Positions 6,806 to 10,205 of a stretch of 10,205 nt of DNA are shown piece after piece. Below the pieces are notes generated by a model that was not told the DNA's origin, searched no databases, and saw only the letters and a program-made list of their open reading frames with translations. Made by a program: the position numbers and the translations under genes. This DNA is from Candidatus Krumholzibacteriia bacterium (GTDB taxonomy: Bacteria; Krumholzibacteriota; Krumholzibacteriia; LZORAL124-64-63): positions 1 through 10,205 of the forward strand of contig JAOZJV010000076.1 of assembly GCA_029935695.1 (NCBI GenBank), in the 5' to 3' direction. The stretch's first letter is position 1. Every line of letters starts with the position of its first letter.

Positions 6806-7726
6806 TTGCTTACACACGCCGAACTTGAAGAAAAATTCAAAAATGACATGGGCTGGGGAGCTTACCCACAAAAGGCTATGGGCCGGGCTATCTTCAATTT
6901 CCTTTCTGACGCCCACGACTTTTGTAAAAGCCATCATATTGTCCTGGATATTTCCGCCGGTCAATGCCGCTACAAACCCTTTTTTGAAGGCACTCAATAT
7001 GTTGCCCTGGACTCGGCCGTGGGAGATGACAATTGGGATTTCAGCGGTATTGATATTTTTGGCAACGCCATGGATTTACCCATTAAATCAGACAGCATCG
7101 ATTGCTGCCTCAACTTCACCAGCCTCGAACATTACCCTGATCCTCAATCCTTTTTTAGAGAAGTTTTCAGGGTGTTGAAACATGGTGGGCGGATGTACCT
7201 TTATGTTCCCTTCCTGGTGGTGGGCGAACACCAGATCCCGCACGACTATTATCGTTATACTCGTTTCGCCCTGGCCAAATTTGTGCAGGATTGCGGCTTG
7301 GACATCGTCTATTTAAAGCCCACCAACGGGATCTTCGAAACGGCGCAGGACGTCTTGACCCAGGCAGTAAATTTAATGCCTGCCTCTGAGCACAAAGAGG
7401 TTATGGAGAAATTCATGGGCAGTTTTCTTGGCCAGGTTTTTCAGCAACTGGAATCGGCCCATGCGGATCAACTGGCTGCCGAATGGCCAAACTCCAGCCC
7501 GGTTATTCAAATGCCTGGAAATTACTGCCTTTGCTGTGCCAAGCCCGGGGAATTATCCCCTTCTGAAATTATTCCGTCCAAAACCGACCTGGTCAAACAC
7601 ATCCAGGCCAGCCCCTGTTGCAAGGCCAATCTCGATGAAGAGAATAATTTGCTGAAATGTTCATCCTGCGGTGAAACGTATCGCCACCGCCATGAGGGTC
7701 CGGATTTTTCTCCTTCCAAGCGCTGA
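6806..7726 (+). CDS. Class I SAM methyltransferase (Methyltransf_11) with C-terminal Trm112-like zinc segment
   Basis: A 306-residue protein. The frame is open from a TTG at 6782, but AGGAGGA (6794-6800) lies 5 nt before the TTG at 6806, so the latter is the start (MLTHAELEEK). The SAM fold shows VLDISAGQ as motif I (46-53), an acidic VALD, AMDLP, LEHYPDPQSFFREVFRVLKHGG (about 107-128) and HDYYRYTRFAL (146-156), as in Methyltransf_11 enzymes of the UbiE/Type-11 kind. The last 45 or so residues are Cys-rich: C271, C272, C285 and C288 sit in SPCCKANL and LKCSSCGETY followed by HEGPDF. This resembles the Trm112p-like Cys-x(n)-Cys-x2-Cys zinc knuckle that ends in a Y-x-x-x-x-G-x-P/D pattern. A further CLCC lies at 241-244. 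The substrate is unknown. The frame ends naturally in TGA. Confidence 0.84.
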   Translation: MLTHAELEEKFKNDMGWGAYPQKAMGRAIFNFLSDAHDFCKSHHIVLDISAGQCRYKPFFEGTQYVALDSAVGDDNWDFSGIDIFGNAMDLPIKSDSIDCCLNFTSLEHYPDPQSFFREVFRVLKHGGRMYLYVPFLVVGEHQIPHDYYRYTRFALAKFVQDCGLDIVYLKPTNGIFETAQDVLTQAVNLMPASEHKEVMEKFMGSFLGQVFQQLESAHADQLAAEWPNSSPVIQMPGNYCLCCAKPGELSPSEIIPSKTDLVKHIQASPCCKANLDEENNLLKCSSCGETYRHRHEGPDFSPSKR

Positions 7727-7784
7727 ATTATCAGAGGTGTTGCCAATGTATCAATTCAAATGGGCCATCCTGGTGGTTGGAATA

Positions 7785-7802
7785 ATCAATGCGCGCATTG
7801 AT
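7785..7802. repeat. 18-bp perfect palindrome
   Basis: ATCAATGCGCGCATTGAT is identical to its own reverse complement over 18 bases with no central gap. It lies in the 145-bp space between the ends of two convergent genes, the methyltransferase (plus) and the LysE-like gene (minus). No T-tract follows on either strand, so it is not a standard terminator. It could be a dimeric protein-binding site or a short cruciform. Confidence 0.55.
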
Positions 7803-7871
7803 ATGGGGTGGGGTAAAGATGATCACGGAATTTATTTCAGTATCGGTGAGGCCTATTGATCTGAAACTTTC

Positions 7872-8489
7872 TCAGCGGAAATATGTGACCAGGGCTGTGA
7901 TGATCAACAGAAGCCCCATGCCTCGCATGATCCACTGAACCTTGTCCGGCCCGAATTTGCTGCGGAATGCATCCAGAAGATTGAGCAGCAGGGCAAACCA
8001 GCCCACGATGCCCAGAGCCACTCCTGTGACAAAAACAAACGGTGACGCTGCCTCCGGGTGAAAGCCCAGGCCAACGGCGACAGTCAGCAGGGCCAGCCAG
8101 TTTAGTGGCACCGAAATATTCCCGCCCACCAGAGAAAAACCCAGCCAGAATTCACGCAGATGGTTTTCGGTGGCCAGAGTTTTTTCGTCTGCTGGAAGAG
8201 CTGATTTTTTGCGTGTCAGAAAATAAATTCCCAGGGCCAGAAGAATGACCGCGCCCACGATTTTGGCGATGCCTTCAGCCGCGGGCCAGCGGGTCATGAT
8301 TTGTTCGGCTCCCAGCATGGCCAGCAAACACCAGGCAGCTTCAGCCACTGCCGCGCCCACCGAAAGGGAAAGGCCGGCTTTCAATCTTCCGGACAGACCA
8401 CGCTGGAAAACAAAAATTGAAACCGCGCCGGCGATGGGCATGGAGCCCACCCATCCCAGAATAAATCCGGCTGCCAGATGTGCAATCAT
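7872..8489 (-). CDS. LysE/RhtB-like membrane transporter
   Basis: A 205-residue very hydrophobic protein, the usual size for the LysE superfamily of small-molecule (mostly amino acid) exporters. About six TM segments are apparent: roughly residues 1-27, 38-60, 70-90, 113-140, 148-172 and 187-204. The N-terminus has the family-like helix AGFILGWVGSMPIAGAVSIF, corresponding to the GxxPGP region of LysE proteins but with SMPIAG in place of the canonical motif. A charged cytoplasmic loop (RKKSALPADEKT) falls between helices 3 and 4. Its ATG overlaps the TGA of the nucleotidyltransferase (ATGA, 4 bases), so it is the last gene of that operon. Its likely job is moving a precursor or product of the CDP-X pathway, or an unrelated amino acid; the substrate is unassigned. 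Confidence 0.78.
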   Translation of the reverse strand: MIAHLAAGFILGWVGSMPIAGAVSIFVFQRGLSGRLKAGLSLSVGAAVAEAAWCLLAMLGAEQIMTRWPAAEGIAKIVGAVILLALGIYFLTRKKSALPADEKTLATENHLREFWLGFSLVGGNISVPLNWLALLTVAVGLGFHPEAASPFVFVTGVALGIVGWFALLLNLLDAFRSKFGPDKVQWIMRGMGLLLIITALVTYFR

Positions 8490-9211
8490 TGGTTTTTAAA
8501 CACCTGGCGTGCAGTTTCCAGGTCTTCAGGAGTATCGATTTCCATGCAGATCAAAGAATCCAGATCAACCGGGCGCACATCCTGCCCTGCTTGTATCATC
8601 TCTAAAAAAGAAGCCTCATAATATTCATTGATATGACCATCGACCTTCATGCGGCGGTTCAGAACCGTTATCAGCTCTGATACAAATTCACCGGAGAAAA
8701 CTTCCAGCCCCACCGATTCACCGGCCGCTTCGCTGACAGGCATTTCCTTGGTCAGGTTGCTCACCCGACCATCCGGTCCGAGGGAGACTTTCATTTCTTC
8801 CTCACCCACACTGCCGGTGGTGCGCAAACCCAAACGGTTGGGAGAATTGTCAGCCAGCAACCGGGTGATGACCGCAGGTTCAAACAGAATATCGCTGTCC
8901 AGCAGAAAGATGGGTTGGCCGGCAGGCAGATCAGCCAGCATCAGCGACCAGGCATTGTTGGTGGTGCTGAAATCTTCGTTGCGGATGAATGTGAAATCGA
9001 AATCGGGAAATGATGCGTTCAGAGTATTGCGAATCATATCACCGCAGAAACCATCCACCACAGTGAACTGCCGGATATCGTGCTGACCCAGAATGCGCAC
9101 CGCTCTTTCCAGGATGCTTTCGTCGCCCACTTTCAGCAGGCATTTGGGACAATTGTCGGTCAGGGGGCGCAACCGGGTCGCCTGACCCGCTGCCAGCAGA
9201 ATCGCTCTCAT
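8486..9211 (-). CDS. LicC-like cytidylyltransferase / sugar-phosphate nucleotidyltransferase
   Basis: A 241-residue NTP_transferase-fold enzyme, full length for the small phosphocholine cytidylyltransferase (LicC-like) group. LLAAGQATRLRPLT (5-18) is the nucleotide-binding loop; the classical G-x-G-T-R here is G-Q-A-T-R. PKCLLKVG (22-29) supplies the conserved Lys (K23). STTNNAWSL (82-90) matches the TNN-x-x-SL block of LicC-like enzymes. LLDSDILFEP (103-112) gives the metal-binding Asp pair D105/D107, and EIDTPEDLETA closes the protein. The ATG at 9211 has AAGGA about 8 nt upstream, inside the end of the preceding gene, and the gap to that gene is 4 nt. Beside a CDP-alcohol phosphatidyltransferase, CTP is the likely nucleotide and the product CDP-X (choline, inositol, glycerol or other). 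X is inference only. Confidence 0.86.
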   Translation of the reverse strand: MRAILLAAGQATRLRPLTDNCPKCLLKVGDESILERAVRILGQHDIRQFTVVDGFCGDMIRNTLNASFPDFDFTFIRNEDFSTTNNAWSLMLADLPAGQPIFLLDSDILFEPAVITRLLADNSPNRLGLRTTGSVGEEEMKVSLGPDGRVSNLTKEMPVSEAAGESVGLEVFSGEFVSELITVLNRRMKVDGHINEYYEASFLEMIQAGQDVRPVDLDSLICMEIDTPEDLETARQVFKNQ

Positions 9212-9215
9212 GAAG

Positions 9216-10115
9216 TTATTCCTTTTCCGTTTCCAGCCGGAACTTCCGTTCGGTCCAGAATTTCAGGGCCAGAACCACCAGCCCCCAAAGAGTGCCAAAG
9301 ACCAGGGCGAACCATACATACCACAGTAATGTATCAGTCAGGCCGGCAATGATGATCAGAAAAAGATGCATGGTCGGACCGGTGAAAATGGCCATGCGCA
9401 TCACAGGCTGGCGCAGGCTTTTCCATCTCTCCAGATGGGATTCCTGAAAATCACCCGTCTGGCTGTGCACTGGACCGGAGTACCACAACGAAACATAGAA
9501 AGTATAAAAATTGATAAGGACGCGTTGCCCGGGATGCGTTCCGGTGGCTTTCCATTCAGCGGAAATTTCCCGCAACCCCCGCACCTCTTCCACCGGATCG
9601 TTGCGCTTCTTGTACACCCTGGCTTGCCACTGATTGCGGAACCGGTCCACCATGGCGCACCACCAGGCAAAACTGAGACCCGCCGGCACGCCAATGCCCC
9701 AAATAAAACCAGGGTCTCCCGTGCGCAGGGAAAGGCCATGCAGGATGCTCACAAAAACAACAATGTGCGTAATGTAATCCACCATGCCATCGAGAATGTA
9801 TCCAATGACAGAACTGGAGCCCCTGACCCGGGCCAGCATGCCGTCGGCACAATCAAAGACGTTGGTCCAGAAGAGAAAGATGGCCCCGATCAGAACCCAC
9901 CCAGTTGTTCCCTGCCAAAAACAGTAACCGGAAATTAGCCCGAGGATGAGACTGTACAAAGTGATCTGATTGGGGGTCACCCTGGTGGGTTGGAAAATTT
10001 TAACCAGCACGAACGCAAAGGGACGGAACAGAATCAGGTCGAGACCTTCTTCCAGTTCCGTCGCTTTGAGCATACTTCGGTACTGTTTAAAATAGCTTTG
10101 CAGAGAGTCGATCAC
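9216..10115 (-). CDS. CDP-alcohol phosphatidyltransferase family membrane enzyme
   Basis: A 299-residue integral membrane protein with a complete CDP-OH-P signature D-x2-D-G-x2-A-R-x8-G-x3-D-x3-D. The residues are D88, D91, G92, A95, R96, G105, D109 and D113, preceded by the typical TPNQIT (47-52) and a hydrophobic helix. These Asp residues bind the metals and the CDP-activated donor. Further hydrophobic segments fall at about 75-87, 114-130, 135-152, 242-262 and 265-288. The soluble loop between about 153 and 235 is longer than in minimal members, and the C-terminus is basic (KFWTERKFR). The start is GTG at 10115, overlapping the TGA of the upstream gene (GTGA), with GAGG just before it. The reaction should be transfer of a phospho-alcohol from a CDP-donor to a hydroxyl acceptor; the CDP donor may come from the next gene. 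Confidence 0.9.
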   Translation of the reverse strand: MIDSLQSYFKQYRSMLKATELEEGLDLILFRPFAFVLVKIFQPTRVTPNQITLYSLILGLISGYCFWQGTTGWVLIGAIFLFWTNVFDCADGMLARVRGSSSVIGYILDGMVDYITHIVVFVSILHGLSLRTGDPGFIWGIGVPAGLSFAWWCAMVDRFRNQWQARVYKKRNDPVEEVRGLREISAEWKATGTHPGQRVLINFYTFYVSLWYSGPVHSQTGDFQESHLERWKSLRQPVMRMAIFTGPTMHLFLIIIAGLTDTLLWYVWFALVFGTLWGLVVLALKFWTERKFRLETEKE

Positions 10116-10205
10116 CCAACCTCGGCGATGAAGGCACCCTGGCCGCTTTCCTGAGGCCAGGCTTCTTGAACCGCGTCCAGCAGACGAGCATTCTCTTCAT
10201 CGGTG
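10112..10205 (-). CDS. 3' end of an unidentified gene (runs off right edge)
   Basis: The minus strand is open from the window edge (first full codon at 10204) for 30 codons to TGA at 10114-10112. The visible C-terminus is acidic, with a helical DEENARLLDAVQEAW segment, and ends in AEVG. The stop overlaps the GTG of the CDP-alcohol phosphatidyltransferase by GTGA. This junction and the absence of an alternative reading support a real gene that heads, or precedes, the same operon. The fragment is too short to identify; a synthase, dehydrogenase or kinase that supplies the phosphorylated alcohol would fit the context, but nothing visible shows that. Confidence 0.6.
   Translation of the reverse strand, partial: TDEENARLLDAVQEAWPQESGQGAFIAEVG

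Noticed and set aside
6689..6997. 102-codon minus-strand frame across the region between the methyltransferases
   Set aside because: It covers the N-terminal coding part of the plus-strand methyltransferase and the small ORF, and has no motif.
7746..7859. 37-codon plus-strand ORF after the zinc-tailed methyltransferase
   Set aside because: The upstream sequence has only a weak AGAGG at loose spacing, no family is recognisable, and it spans the 18-bp palindrome. It might be a gene remnant, but the evidence is too thin to annotate.
7727..7871. Intrinsic terminator between convergent genes
   Set aside because: The only strong stem is the 18-bp palindrome, and neither strand has a T-tract beside it.

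Overview
The window most likely comes from an uncultivated or environmental Gram-negative bacterium of the FCB superphylum or a neighbouring candidate phylum (Krumholzibacteriota, Latescibacterota or Eisenbacteria type). This is inferred mainly from the large secreted protease, whose C-terminal sorting domain opens with the QNFPNPFNPSTT signature of type IX-secreted or FlgD-Ig-like tails. No rRNA, tRNA, CRISPR array or insertion sequence is visible. Several genes appear to use TTG or GTG starts, so some starts below were set by Shine-Dalgarno (SD) spacing rather than by the longest frame.

Left block (1-2091, minus strand): a tight cluster read right to left. First is a DUF3524/GT4 glycosyltransferase that closely resembles eukaryotic GTDC1/QTMAN, the tRNA-queuosine alpha-mannosyltransferase. 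It overlaps by one base a NagD-type HAD phosphatase. Next comes the start of a gene with a Gly/Arg-rich N-terminus that runs off the left edge. Divergent from this cluster, behind a good sigma70-like promoter (2164-2192) and a leader of about 130 nt, lies a 1056-residue exported subtilase. It has a propeptide, a complete D/H/S triad, a Pmp-like parallel beta-helix and a C-terminal sorting domain. A hairpin with a T-rich tail closes the gene.

Middle block (5575-7726): two divergent class I SAM methyltransferases in DNA visibly poorer in G+C than its surroundings. The minus-strand one belongs to a group common in surface-polysaccharide loci. The plus-strand one carries a C-terminal Cys-rich, Trm112-like zinc segment. 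It is preceded by a previously unlisted 36-codon ORF with an excellent SD.

Right block (7872-10205, minus strand): a compact operon read right to left. It holds the last 30 codons of an unidentified gene, a CDP-alcohol phosphatidyltransferase with a complete catalytic signature, a LicC-like cytidylyl/nucleotidyltransferase, and a LysE-like six-helix membrane protein. The joins are GTGA overlap, 4-nt gap and ATGA overlap. The simplest reading is a pathway that activates a phosphorylated small alcohol as CDP-X and transfers it to an acceptor (a lipid headgroup or a soluble phosphodiester). The LysE-like protein may export a product or precursor. X cannot be read from the sequence.
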